A stretch of 64,000 nucleotides of DNA from Desulfofustis limnaeus (GTDB lineage: Bacteria; Desulfobacterota; Desulfobulbia; Desulfobulbales; Desulfocapsaceae): positions 4,133,501 to 4,197,500 of the forward strand of contig NZ_AP025516.1 of assembly GCF_023169885.1 (NCBI RefSeq). The letters are read 5' to 3'. A program made the position numbers and the translations under genes. The notes under the pieces are model-generated. The model did not search any database, was not told the DNA's origin, and was given only the letters and a program-made list of their open reading frames with translations. This document shows positions 18,436-26,840 of the stretch, in pieces; the first letter of the stretch is position 1; the number at the start of each line of letters is the position of its first letter.

Positions 18436-19845
18436 ATGAAAATAAGATGTCCCCATTGTCGCGTCAGAGGGACCGTGGTGGACATGACCCCCGGCCTGGT
18501 GATGCGGTGCCCTCGATGCCTTCAGTTGTTCCGCATTCCAGCAGAGAGGAACGAACGATCCTTGCAGGGGGATAGGGAAACGAGCAGCAGCCGTGATGAT
18601 GTTTCACTCGTGGGAGCAGAATTGTCACCGGCTTTCGCGCCAGGATGCCAGGCAGAGGACGGTCCAAGCAGCCATGACCGCTCCATCGCCGAAGGGGAAT
18701 CCACCTCTCCCGGACCGCCTCCGCCGGATACCGACGAACGGGAGGCCGGAGTTGCTGCGGAAGACATGCACCACCATCCCGGTTTGCAGGAGGCATCGTC
18801 AGCAGGGGGTACCGATTTCCCCGATCTTTCTGCGCAGAGCGTTACCTGGGAAGCTGTTGCTGAAACTCGACAGGAGCACCCTGTGGTCCGGTCGGAGGAT
18901 GACGCCCCGAAGAAGGCGGCAGCGGAAACCAGCGAGACGCTGACTTCGGAGGGTGAGATAGCCGGCGATCTCGATGCGCTCTTGGCCGAAACCTGCACCG
19001 TCTGTGGAAAGCCGCTGCCGGATGGAGCGACGGCCGCAGGACTGGTCGACGATCGGTGCGAAGTGTGCCGTGTAGGCCCACTCTCAGGGCCGTCCACCAG
19101 TGATGCGCCGCTCGAAGAGCGGGAATTAAACCCGCGGACCGAGGAACTGCCGTTTGCCGGCAGCAATCTGGCTATCGATCAGGAACAACGATTCACCGTG
19201 AGCCACGTCCTCAAGGATTCCTGGACGGCGGTGAAAGGAAGCAAAGCCGTCATCTGGTTCGGTGTTGTGGTCATGGGCCTCGTCCTGGCCGGGGTCGAGG
19301 CGTTGCATGTCTCCCTTCTGCCTCGAGCGGCAGCACTAGGTGGCGCGGCTGCGACCAGTTGGGTGACGATCGTCAGTCACCTGCTTGCCTCTGTGTTGGT
19401 CTTGCTTTTCATCGCCGGATTAATGATTGTCGGGGTCCGTCATGTGTCCGGCCGCGATTATTCCTGGAGGACGTTGTTCTGCGGTTTTGCCCTTCCCGGT
19501 CGAATTGCCGTGGCCGGGTTTTTGCTGGCGCTATTGATCACCAGTGGGTTCGTCTTGCTGATTCTACCGGGTATCTATCTGAGCGTCGGCTATTCGCTGA
19601 CGCTGCCGCTGATGATTGACAAAGGATATGGACCCTGGCAGGCTATGGAGATCTCACGGCAACTGATTCATCCACAATGGTGGCGCGTTTTCGCGTTGTA
19701 TGTGGTTATGTATGTTATCTATCTGCTATCCTGTATCCCCCTCGGGATCGGCTTGATCTGGATGGTTCCCTTGTTTTTCGTCCTGACCGGTGTGCTCTAC
19801 CAACGCCTGGTCGCCACCAACGGTTGTAGCGGGAGCCGTTGGTGA
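18436..19845 (+). CDS. Zinc-ribbon membrane protein
   Basis: This 469-residue protein has three parts. Residues 1-32 are a zinc ribbon (CPHC, CPRC) like the preceding gene. Residues about 33-260 are acidic, Ser/Pro-rich and low in complexity, interrupted by a second ribbon (CTVCGKPL and CEVC). Residues about 265-469 form about six membrane helices (VIWFGVVVMGLVLAGVEAL onwards), ending in a hydrophobic C-terminus. GGAGGAAAGAAG precedes ATG 18436. The arrangement suggests a cytoplasmic sensor or adaptor tail on a membrane channel-like domain, but no family function is known to me. It overlaps the next start by four bases. Confidence 0.75.
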   Translation: MKIRCPHCRVRGTVVDMTPGLVMRCPRCLQLFRIPAERNERSLQGDRETSSSRDDVSLVGAELSPAFAPGCQAEDGPSSHDRSIAEGESTSPGPPPPDTDEREAGVAAEDMHHHPGLQEASSAGGTDFPDLSAQSVTWEAVAETRQEHPVVRSEDDAPKKAAAETSETLTSEGEIAGDLDALLAETCTVCGKPLPDGATAAGLVDDRCEVCRVGPLSGPSTSDAPLEERELNPRTEELPFAGSNLAIDQEQRFTVSHVLKDSWTAVKGSKAVIWFGVVVMGLVLAGVEALHVSLLPRAAALGGAAATSWVTIVSHLLASVLVLLFIAGLMIVGVRHVSGRDYSWRTLFCGFALPGRIAVAGFLLALLITSGFVLLILPGIYLSVGYSLTLPLMIDKGYGPWQAMEISRQLIHPQWWRVFALYVVMYVIYLLSCIPLGIGLIWMVPLFFVLTGVLYQRLVATNGCSGSRW

Positions 19846-20756
19846 ACCAGAGCCCCGAGAGGGCACGCCGAGGCACTGGAGCGGTTCACTTGCTGATGCT
19901 CCTCTGCGCCACTCTGGTATCCACCTCGTTCACCGTCGGGCAGGCCATCGCCGCCGACCTTGATCCGGCGGCGCTGACGTTGTTGCGATTTCTGCTCGCC
20001 GTCGTGCTGTTACTGCCGGTAATAGCAATTCGCCACAGCCTGCGGATTTCGTTCGTGTCCTTTTTCCGGTACAGTCTCATCAGCGGTAGTCTAGTGGCCT
20101 TTTTTTACTGCATGTTTCTGGGGTTGCGCACCACGACCGCCCTGCATACCAGCGTGCTTTTTACCCTGGTGCCGGGGCTTTCGGCCTGCTATGCGGCGGT
20201 GATTGTTCGAGAACGCCTGGGGATCAATCGATTGCTGGCCTTAGGGATCGGTTTGATCGGGGCGGTGTGGGTGATTTTCCGCGGTGATCTGCAGCTATTG
20301 CTCAGCCTCTCGTGGAACGAAGGCGACGGGATCTTCTTTGTCGGCTGTCTGGCCATGGGCTGGTATACGCCACTGATCCGCTGGTTACATCGCGGTGAGC
20401 CGATGGAGGTGATGACATTCTGGATTCTGGTCAGTGGCTGCCTGTGGTTGCTGCCGCTCGGGTCGGTAGCTCTTCTTGGTCTGGCCTGGGCCACGGTGCC
20501 GGTAGCGACTTGGGGCTGGATCGCCTATCTCGCCCTTTTTACGACGGTGGTCACCTTTTATCTGACCCAGTATGGCGTGGCGCATATCGGGCCGACTCGT
20601 GCCATGTCGTATAGCTATCTCTACCCAGCCCTGGTCCTCATCGTCGAGGTGGTGATCGGTAGAGGGTGGCCGCCGCTTCGAGTCCTGCCCGGTGTCGTCA
20701 TTGTCCTGGCGGCCATGCTGGTCCTGCAGATGGAAGCCGTTGACCGTAAGGCTTGA
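19842..20756 (+). CDS. EamA-family drug/metabolite transporter
   Basis: This protein of about 304 residues has ten predicted helices in two EamA repeats. The motifs ALTLLRFLLAVVLL and TALHTSVLFTLVPGLSACYAAVIVRERL (first repeat) and YLYPALVLIVEVVIGRG (second repeat) are typical. The GTG start at 19842 overlaps the stop of the zinc-ribbon membrane protein, with GGGAG just upstream, so the two are probably translated together. The substrate is unknown. Confidence 0.88.
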   Translation: MNQSPERARRGTGAVHLLMLLCATLVSTSFTVGQAIAADLDPAALTLLRFLLAVVLLLPVIAIRHSLRISFVSFFRYSLISGSLVAFFYCMFLGLRTTTALHTSVLFTLVPGLSACYAAVIVRERLGINRLLALGIGLIGAVWVIFRGDLQLLLSLSWNEGDGIFFVGCLAMGWYTPLIRWLHRGEPMEVMTFWILVSGCLWLLPLGSVALLGLAWATVPVATWGWIAYLALFTTVVTFYLTQYGVAHIGPTRAMSYSYLYPALVLIVEVVIGRGWPPLRVLPGVVIVLAAMLVLQMEAVDRKA

Positions 20757-20781
20757 AAGCGAGGGGAGAAGAATGTCTCTT

Positions 20782-21327
20782 TCAGGCAGAACCAGAAAGC
20801 GGGTACAGGGCTTCGAGTCGATGCACAGCGCCTTTTGCCGATAAGGTACTGGAGAACAGGGCGAATGCGTCGATGGTGAAGGCAGAGGATTGCAGCAAAC
20901 TGTTACCGGTCAAAAAATCGGTGACCCGACGCAACGGCGTATCGTGCAAGCGGGCAATGGTCACGTGAGGATGGTATTTGCGCTCTTCCGGGGGGATACC
21001 GATGGTGGTCAATACGCGGTTGATGTGCTGGCGCAGGCCGATCACCGCGGCCGCCGGCTCCACTCCGGCCCAGAGCACGCGCGGGTTACCTCGTGGCGGG
21101 AAATGGCCGACTCCGCGGATGGATAAGCAAATCGGCGCGGCGCTCACCTGTGCGAGCGCTTCCTTGATGGTTCGGAACAGCGTTCCCTCCACCTCGCCGA
21201 TGAAACGGATGGTCAGATGGATCTGTTCCGCCGGCACGCAACGGGCACCGGGAACGGTCTGTCCCAACTCGCTGAGGCGGGTTTGGATGGACGCCTCCAG
21301 CGGCAAAGCGATAAAGGTACGAATCAT
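20782..21327 (-). CDS. thpR: RNA 2',3'-cyclic phosphodiesterase
   Basis: This 181-residue protein of the 2H phosphoesterase (LigT/ThpR) family carries both catalytic HxT motifs, HLTIRF near residue 37 and HPHVTIAR near residue 118. It opens RNA 2',3'-cyclic phosphates. The start MIRTFIALPL is the usual one. It overlaps tcdA by four bases (ATGA), so the pair is probably translated together, and ends 25 bases from the convergent EamA gene. Confidence 0.92.
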   Translation of the reverse strand: MIRTFIALPLEASIQTRLSELGQTVPGARCVPAEQIHLTIRFIGEVEGTLFRTIKEALAQVSAAPICLSIRGVGHFPPRGNPRVLWAGVEPAAAVIGLRQHINRVLTTIGIPPEERKYHPHVTIARLHDTPLRRVTDFLTGNSLLQSSAFTIDAFALFSSTLSAKGAVHRLEALYPLSGSA

Positions 21328-22070
21328 GGTCGCTCCTCAGCGAGCCAGCGAATTGCTTCGTTGGCCAGGGTTAGACCGAAGAGAGCGGTTAGGGTCGGCA
21401 GGCTGCCGAGGGTATTTCTTTGCCGGCCCCGATCGAAGACTGGCAGGCCGGCAGGGTCGGTGGGCGGATAGGTGAATTCCACGGGCTCGGTCGAATAGAC
21501 ACACGTGATGCCGGAGAACACTCCCAGAGTGCGCAGACGTTTACGTAGTCGCCGGGCCAGCGGACAGCCGTGGGTCTTTGCAATATCGTCGCAGCGAATC
21601 TGCCAGGGGTCACGGCGCAGAGCTGCACCCATCGAGGAAAAGACCTTCACCGGCTGGTGGTGACAGGCAGACAGAATCTGTACTTTCGGGTTGAGCGAGT
21701 CGATGGCGTCGATGACGACATCGGGGTGCAGGTCGAGAATGGTTGCGATGCTCTGATCATCGGCAAACAGCTCGAGCGCGTGGACCCGGCAGGCAGGATT
21801 GATGTCTTTGGACCGGCACTCACCGGCTCGGACCTTGGTGGTGCCGATGGTCGAATCCAGCGCCAGGATCTGCCGGTTGAGGTTGCTCGGCTGGATGGTG
21901 TCGAAGTCGACCAAAGTGATCTCACCAACACCGGCGCGGACCAGACCTTCCATGGCGTAGCCGCCGACAGCGCCGAGACCGATAATGGCAACATGGCCAG
22001 CTTGCAACCGGGAGAAGGCGGCGTCACCGAGTAGTAGCTTGGTGCGAATGAAGCGCTGATCATTGTCCAT
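21324..22070 (-). CDS. tcdA: tRNA threonylcarbamoyladenosine dehydratase (E1-like)
   Basis: This 248-residue protein of the ThiF/MoeB superfamily has the ATP-binding motif VAIIGLGAVGGYAMEGLVRAGVG, the DFDTIQPSNLNRQ segment that binds ATP and metal, and CDDIAKTHGCPLARRLRKRLR. The last is typical of the TcdA/CsdL branch that cyclises t6A in tRNA. No ThiS or MoaD partner is nearby, which also favours TcdA over MoeB. It is located three bases after the ABC permease gene. Confidence 0.9.
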   Translation of the reverse strand: MDNDQRFIRTKLLLGDAAFSRLQAGHVAIIGLGAVGGYAMEGLVRAGVGEITLVDFDTIQPSNLNRQILALDSTIGTTKVRAGECRSKDINPACRVHALELFADDQSIATILDLHPDVVIDAIDSLNPKVQILSACHHQPVKVFSSMGAALRRDPWQIRCDDIAKTHGCPLARRLRKRLRTLGVFSGITCVYSTEPVEFTYPPTDPAGLPVFDRGRQRNTLGSLPTLTALFGLTLANEAIRWLAEERP

Positions 22071-22073
22071 GGG

Positions 22074-23120
22074 TCACTCGTTCCAGGAAAAGAGCCGAGC
22101 GGCCAGAGAGAGAAAGATCACGGTGGTCAGGAGCATCAAGCCGTATTCCAGACGGATATCGGCAAATCCGGCTCCCTCGTTCATGATCTTGCGGGCGGCG
22201 CTGAGAATATGGGTCAGCGGAAACAACCAGGAGATCTGCTGTACCCAATGCGGCGCGCCTTCCAAGGAAAACCAGACTTCGGAGAGAAACATCATCGGCC
22301 AGCTGATAAAGTTGAGTACGCCGCTGGTGAATTCCTCACTGCTGCCGCGGGCGGCCAGGAGAAGACCGATAGAACAGAGGCTGAGACCGCCGAGGAAGAA
22401 GGTGAGCAGGAAGAGGAACAACGAGCCCTGCATGCGGAAGTCGAAAATGAGATCGCATCCGAACCAGACCACACCAAAGGTGAACATCAACAAGAAGATA
22501 CGGGAAAGCAGCTGAGCGCTGAGATATTCGAAAGCGGTCAGCGGCGTTGCCTTCAGCCGCTTGAGTGCGCCGTTCTTGCGATAGCGGACAATGATATAGC
22601 CCACGCCCCAGAGTGCTGAAAACATCATATTCATGGCCATGATTCCGGGGAAGAACCAGTCCACGTAACGGACTTGTTCGCCGCTTACCACCTGGCGAAC
22701 CGATGGTGCCCGAATGTCCTCGGTCAACGAGGCGAGAAACAGCTGTTCAACGATGGCGCCGTTGGGGGAGTCGCTGTTTACCCAATACGTGGGCGGGACG
22801 CTTGAGTCATCGATCAGCAAATCGATCTTGTGCAGTTTGATCTTTTGCAGACCCTCATCCTGATCGGTGATCGTGGTGAAACGGATGGCTTGGTTGTCCA
22901 GAAACGAAGCGCTGATCTGCGTTGTTGCCGGTATCGTGGTGTTGGGTGGTTTGTCGATGATGCCGACAGTGAACTTCTGCAATTGTTCTTCACCGAAAAT
23001 AATGCCAAAGCCGATGATGATCAGGAAAGGGAAGGCAAAATTCCAGCCGAAGGCGGCTTTATCGCGAAAGAATTCCTTATTCCGGGCGAGAAACATGATC
23101 CAGATGCGGCGTACGTTCAT
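22074..23120 (-). CDS. ABC-2 type transporter permease
   Basis: This 348-residue permease has one N-terminal helix (AFGWNFAFPFLIIIGFGIIF), a soluble extracytoplasmic region of about 150 residues, then five C-terminal helices (FFPGIMAMNMMFSALWGVGYIIV to LLTTVIFLSLAARLF). This is the ABC2_membrane_3 layout of multidrug or lipid exporters. It pairs with the ATPase gene 15 bases upstream. The substrate is unknown. Confidence 0.9.
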   Translation of the reverse strand: MNVRRIWIMFLARNKEFFRDKAAFGWNFAFPFLIIIGFGIIFGEEQLQKFTVGIIDKPPNTTIPATTQISASFLDNQAIRFTTITDQDEGLQKIKLHKIDLLIDDSSVPPTYWVNSDSPNGAIVEQLFLASLTEDIRAPSVRQVVSGEQVRYVDWFFPGIMAMNMMFSALWGVGYIIVRYRKNGALKRLKATPLTAFEYLSAQLLSRIFLLMFTFGVVWFGCDLIFDFRMQGSLFLFLLTFFLGGLSLCSIGLLLAARGSSEEFTSGVLNFISWPMMFLSEVWFSLEGAPHWVQQISWLFPLTHILSAARKIMNEGAGFADIRLEYGLMLLTTVIFLSLAARLFSWNE

Positions 23121-23135
23121 GAGCGGTTCGGCCCC

Positions 23136-24017
23136 CTATTCCCTGAGCGTCTTGCCGGTAAGATGAAGGAAAACGTCTTCCAGGTTGGCCGAATGGACGG
23201 CCATCTCCGAAAGATTGATATTGCAGGAAAGCAACTGACCAAGCGCTGCCTCGACGTCTTCCGTCTGGATGGTTACGCCACCAGCCTCCACGGTAAAGGA
23301 CATGGGCAGACAATCGAGTTGGCTTGCCACCGAGGCATGGGAAAGGGTGATGGTGTTGGTCTTGCAGTAGGTGTTGATCAATCGTGCCGGACTGTCTTGG
23401 GCAATGATCACTCCCTGGTCCATGATGGCCACCACATCGCAGAGAAACTCGGCCTCCTCCATGGAGTGGGTGGTCATGATGATGGTCTTGCCGTCCTTTT
23501 TGATGTCTTTCACTATGTTCCATAAATATCGGCGCGATTGCGGGTCGAGACCGGTAGACGGTTCGTCGAGGAAGACCAGTTGCGGTTGGTTGATTAAGGC
23601 CAAGGCCAGCATCAGTCGCTGCCGTTGACCACCGGAGAGCTGGTTGTTGCGACGCTCGAGCAGCGGACCGAGATCGCAGCGTTCGATTAGTCGTTCCAAC
23701 GGTGCCCGCTTGCGGAACAAGGAACGATAACACTGCAGCGTCTCGCGAACGGACAGAAGATTCAACAAGGAGGTATGCTGGAACTGAATGCCGATTTCTT
23801 CTTTGAAAAAGAGGGCTCGTTCTCTGCCCTTATAGAGGATCGTCCCTCGAGTCGGTTCAATGATGCCTTCGATGATCTCCATGGTTGTCGTCTTACCGGC
23901 CCCGTTTGGTCCGAGCAAGCCGAAACAACTGCCGGTCTCGACCTGAAACGAGACATCCTTGACCGCCAGTGACGAACGGTATTTCTTCTGCAGGTTGATT
24001 ACATCAAGGATGGTCAT
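23136..24017 (-). CDS. ABC transporter ATP-binding protein
   Basis: This 293-residue ATPase is the partner of the adjacent permease. Walker A is LLGPNGAGKTTTMEIIEG, the signature is LSGGQRQRLMLAL, Walker B is LVFLDEPSTGLD and the switch His is in TTHSMEEAE. The C-terminal extension of about 80 residues (AARLINTYCK onward) is typical of daunorubicin-resistance-type exporters. ATG 24017 (MTILDVINL) is chosen because residues upstream of it are not family-like. Confidence 0.92.
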   Translation of the reverse strand: MTILDVINLQKKYRSSLAVKDVSFQVETGSCFGLLGPNGAGKTTTMEIIEGIIEPTRGTILYKGRERALFFKEEIGIQFQHTSLLNLLSVRETLQCYRSLFRKRAPLERLIERCDLGPLLERRNNQLSGGQRQRLMLALALINQPQLVFLDEPSTGLDPQSRRYLWNIVKDIKKDGKTIIMTTHSMEEAEFLCDVVAIMDQGVIIAQDSPARLINTYCKTNTITLSHASVASQLDCLPMSFTVEAGGVTIQTEDVEAALGQLLSCNINLSEMAVHSANLEDVFLHLTGKTLRE

Positions 24018-24409
24018 CGTCTTGTGGTCTAATCGGGAACAATTGGTCGCTGCCAGGTTGGAGCCATCTGGCACGGCGGCTGGTAGCTCTTGTAGGGTTC
24101 ATCCGGTTTGAGCGTGCTTTTCTGGGTTACCGACAAAGAACCCGGCGAAGGGTCTCGCTTCCAACCGCTGCTCTTCGGTGCCATCGCCGTCACGCCACGA
24201 CTGACCGACAGGCCATCCGTGGTCTGCCGTCAAGTGCGGACGTCCTGTCCGCAGCCCTGCTGCCCTCCGCCAGCCGTTTTTCATCGTTACTCTTCTCCCC
24301 CTCGGTGCCAGAGACGTATGTTTGGGTCGGATGAACCTCTTTTAGCATTAGTCGGTTGTCCTCGGCAAGGGCTATTCCTCAGAGGGATAGAGGAGGCGCA
24401 AAAGCATGA
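24018..24409. other. Intergenic region without supported gene
   Basis: It separates the divergent ABC transporter and Fur-family genes. One frame is open but its translation has the composition of chance sequence. The stretch 24157-24203 matches 13345-13391 at 36 of 47 positions without gaps, which hints at a decayed dispersed repeat. Confidence 0.4.
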
Positions 24410-24456
24410 TTGACTTGAAAAACATTGTTAGTTAATATTAATAACAGTTATTAACT
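24410..24456 (+). promoter_or_regulatory. Promoter with overlapping operator for the Fur-family gene
   Basis: A sigma70-type promoter is clear: TTGACT (24410-24415), 17 bases, TAATAT (24433-24438). An inverted repeat AGTTAATA (24430-24437) and TATTAACT (24449-24456), with an 11-base centre, overlaps the -10 element. Its position suggests autoregulation by the Fur-family product; which protein binds is inference. Confidence 0.75.
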
Positions 24457-24470
24457 TGGGAGGTGAACCG

Positions 24471-25106
24471 GTGCGGATGACCAACCAGCGTGAGATGATT
24501 CTGCATGAGCTTCGGCGCAGCAGACAGCACCTCAGCGCGGATGAACTGCATGAACGGGTGAAGAAACTGATGCCGCGCATCAGCTTGGCCACGGTTTATC
24601 GCAACCTGGAAACTCTTTCTGCGGCAGGGATCATCACCAAGTTGGAGATCAGTGGTCGACAAAAGCGATTTGATTATGATGTGCGGGAGCACGATCATGT
24701 CTATTGCGTCAGGTGCCATCGTGTCGACAATATCGAGTTGGATCGGAAGCAGGTCGAACAAGAAAGGAGTATGACGACCGATGGCTATCGGATAACCGGT
24801 TATCGAGTTGAGTTTTTCGGTATCTGTCCTGCTTGTCAGAAACAACGTAAAAAACGAGAGGAAGAGGAGAAAATGGGTAAACAAGCCGGTGATAGCCAGG
24901 CAATCAGCGCTGAGCAAAAACAGATTCTCGCGGCACTCGCCAATGCGGCCAATCCTTACGGTTCCAAAGACATCTCAGCGGCCACTGGACTGGACACAAA
25001 AGTGATCTCGGGGCAGATAACGGCACTGAAAAAGCAGGGGCTGGTGGACAGCCCGGTGCGGTGCAAATATGCGGCAACTGAAGCCGGAAAAAAGATTATC
25101 GGATGA
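24471..25106 (+). CDS. Fur-family regulator with extra C-terminal helix-turn-helix domain
   Basis: This is a 211-residue protein. Residues about 1-130 are a Fur/PerR-type regulator: a winged helix (ISLATVYRNLETLSAAGII), the metal-binding HDHVYCVRCHRVDNIE with one CxxC, and a second CPAC. A charged linker (KQRKKREEEEK) leads to about 75 extra residues (ISAEQKQILAALANA to YAATEAGKKIIG) that read like another winged helix. GTG 24471 has GGGAGG seven bases upstream; ATG 24477 is an alternative. Standard Fur proteins are 130-150 residues. The metal or peroxide response cannot be assigned. Confidence 0.87.
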   Translation: MRMTNQREMILHELRRSRQHLSADELHERVKKLMPRISLATVYRNLETLSAAGIITKLEISGRQKRFDYDVREHDHVYCVRCHRVDNIELDRKQVEQERSMTTDGYRITGYRVEFFGICPACQKQRKKREEEEKMGKQAGDSQAISAEQKQILAALANAANPYGSKDISAATGLDTKVISGQITALKKQGLVDSPVRCKYAATEAGKKIIG

Positions 25107-25109
25107 TCC

Positions 25110-26411
25110 CTATTCGGGCAGCATGCCGTAAAAGTAGGTGAGAATGTCAGTTCTTGTCACGATGCCGATTACCTTTCCTTCGTGAACCACGGGCAGATGC
25201 CCGATATCCTCCTGGACCATCAGCTGCGCCGCAGCTGATGGTTGCAGGTCCGGCGGAATAGTGGTTACCTTGCGATTCATGAAGGCCTTGACCGGGCTCT
25301 TCCACTGATTGTCCCGCTTGAGTTTCTTCAGATCCCACAGGACGATAATTCCGTCCACCTGATGCTCATTGCCCACAAGAATGCCGCGAATCTTTTTTTG
25401 TTGCATGATCTTACGGATTTCAGACATGGGAGTTGATCCGGGAACCATAGTCACCGGAAAAGACATGAGATCCGCCACCGTCGCACTGTTACTCTTTCGA
25501 TTTTTGACGATTTCGATGATCCTTGCTTTGATCTGCTCAGGGGGGTAATCGCCGTGTTTGACGGTTGCTGAACCGGCAGCCGGGTGGCCGCCTCCGCCAA
25601 ACTCACCAAGGATGGCTCCGACATCGATACGGTCGACGCCACTTCGACCGATCACCGTGCTGCTCTTGTCGTCGTTGACAAAGATGACAAAGACGGCATC
25701 GGTGTTGATTATCTTCCGGTACATGCTGACAATTGCCGCCAGCATCGGAATTTTCCTGTCCAGTTTGATGATGTTGATACCGATGGTGTCGTGACGATCT
25801 TCGAACCGTTCGGTGCCCTGCATCATGGTGAACAGGATATCGCGGTGTCCTTCCTCGTACGGGGGGTTGAGAAAGACCGAGGCGACGTTGAGATCGGCAC
25901 CGTTGGCCAGCAGGTAAGCTGCCGCCGCTGCGTCCTCTGCTTTGGTTGACGGAAAGCTCAGGTGTCCGGTGTCTTCGTAGAGGCCGATCAGTAGAACCGT
26001 GGAAACGAGGGGGTTGAGCTCCATGTCCCGCCGTTTCATCTCCCGCACCAGCAGCGTCACCGTGGCTCCGACCGGTTCCTGGCAGCGCCAGGATGCTTCT
26101 ATGTCCCCCCCGTTTTGATGGTGGTCCCAGAGCAGGATCTCCACGTCGTTGCGCTGACGCAACGGTTCCATGCGTTCCAGACGGCGCCACTGGTCGGTAT
26201 CGACGACGATCAGCCGCCGGACGTCCTGGTGGTTGATTTCGTGGGGAAGGACAATATTGAAGGCAGTCTTATGCGTTGACAGAAAACGGGCAACGTTGGT
26301 GTTGACCGAGGTGGGAATGACGCCGACCGATCCGGGATAGATCATCGTTGCGGCAATGATTGAGGCCAGGGCGTCGAAGTCGGTGTTCTTATGCGTGGTG
26401 ACAATCTGCAT
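25110..26411 (-). CDS. DHH-DHHA1 phosphoesterase with two CBS domains
   Basis: This is a 433-residue protein. Residues 1-300 form a DHH phosphoesterase: VTTHKNTDFDALAS, IVVDTDQW, the eponymous DHH in LLWDHHQNG, and the DHHA1 glycine loop GEFGGGGHPAAGSA. Residues about 315-433 are two CBS domains (VADLMSFPVTMVPGSTP and VKAFMNRKVTTIPPDLQ), usual adenine-nucleotide sensors. The same DHH-CBS arrangement is the N-terminal half of large tRNA nucleotidyltransferases in related bacteria, but here no polymerase domain follows. It probably cleaves phosphodiesters such as nanoRNA or cyclic dinucleotides. ATG 26411 with AGGCTTGAG upstream is preferred. Confidence 0.85.
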   Translation of the reverse strand: MQIVTTHKNTDFDALASIIAATMIYPGSVGVIPTSVNTNVARFLSTHKTAFNIVLPHEINHQDVRRLIVVDTDQWRRLERMEPLRQRNDVEILLWDHHQNGGDIEASWRCQEPVGATVTLLVREMKRRDMELNPLVSTVLLIGLYEDTGHLSFPSTKAEDAAAAAYLLANGADLNVASVFLNPPYEEGHRDILFTMMQGTERFEDRHDTIGINIIKLDRKIPMLAAIVSMYRKIINTDAVFVIFVNDDKSSTVIGRSGVDRIDVGAILGEFGGGGHPAAGSATVKHGDYPPEQIKARIIEIVKNRKSNSATVADLMSFPVTMVPGSTPMSEIRKIMQQKKIRGILVGNEHQVDGIIVLWDLKKLKRDNQWKSPVKAFMNRKVTTIPPDLQPSAAAQLMVQEDIGHLPVVHEGKVIGIVTRTDILTYFYGMLPE

Positions 26412-26412
26412 C

Positions 26413-26745
26413 TCAAGCCTTGATGTGTTCTTCGTCAAGCATGCGGTCGATAAAAGCAAGGACGAACTGCCGCTGCTCTTCAGTGGCGTAGGCGATACAT
26501 GTACAGTGCAGGTTGCTGGTGCTGCGGGCCAGTAGCTCGATGCTCAATCGATGTCCGCCAAGATCGACAGCGAAATAGAATGGTCCGCACTGATCATGGC
26601 CGCGCTGGGCAGGACCGTAGAGATCCTCGGGAAGAACGAGCCAGAAGATACCGGTCATCGGTCCCGGTTTCAATGAACGCTTCAGGTACGAGTCAAGATT
26701 ATCTCGTTCCAGCGGTGATAATTCGTCGATCACAAATTGGCGCAT
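26413..26745 (-). CDS. Conserved-looking protein of unknown function
   Basis: This 110-residue soluble protein begins MRQFVIDELSPLERDNLDSYL. It has a mixed alpha/beta pattern with strands GIFWLVLPED, FYFAVDLGGHRLSIELLAR and LHCTCIAYA, and a C-terminal helix. I do not recognise the family. It ends one base before the DHH-CBS start, so the two are almost certainly in one operon, and a related role is possible. Confidence 0.72.
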   Translation of the reverse strand: MRQFVIDELSPLERDNLDSYLKRSLKPGPMTGIFWLVLPEDLYGPAQRGHDQCGPFYFAVDLGGHRLSIELLARSTSNLHCTCIAYATEEQRQFVLAFIDRMLDEEHIKA

Positions 26746-26840
26746 TCAGTATTCCTCTGCAGTGGCTTCCGGGCCCTGAAGAAAGCGGGAAGCGTTGATG
26801 GTTACGGGAAGAAGCGAAGCAGCATGTCGGCTGCTTCGCG

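Noticed and set aside
24108-24413. 101-residue plus-strand open frame before the Fur-family gene
   Set aside because: No ribosome binding site, low-complexity Pro/Cys/Arg composition, and partial match to another intergenic stretch; it looks like a decayed repeat rather than a gene.
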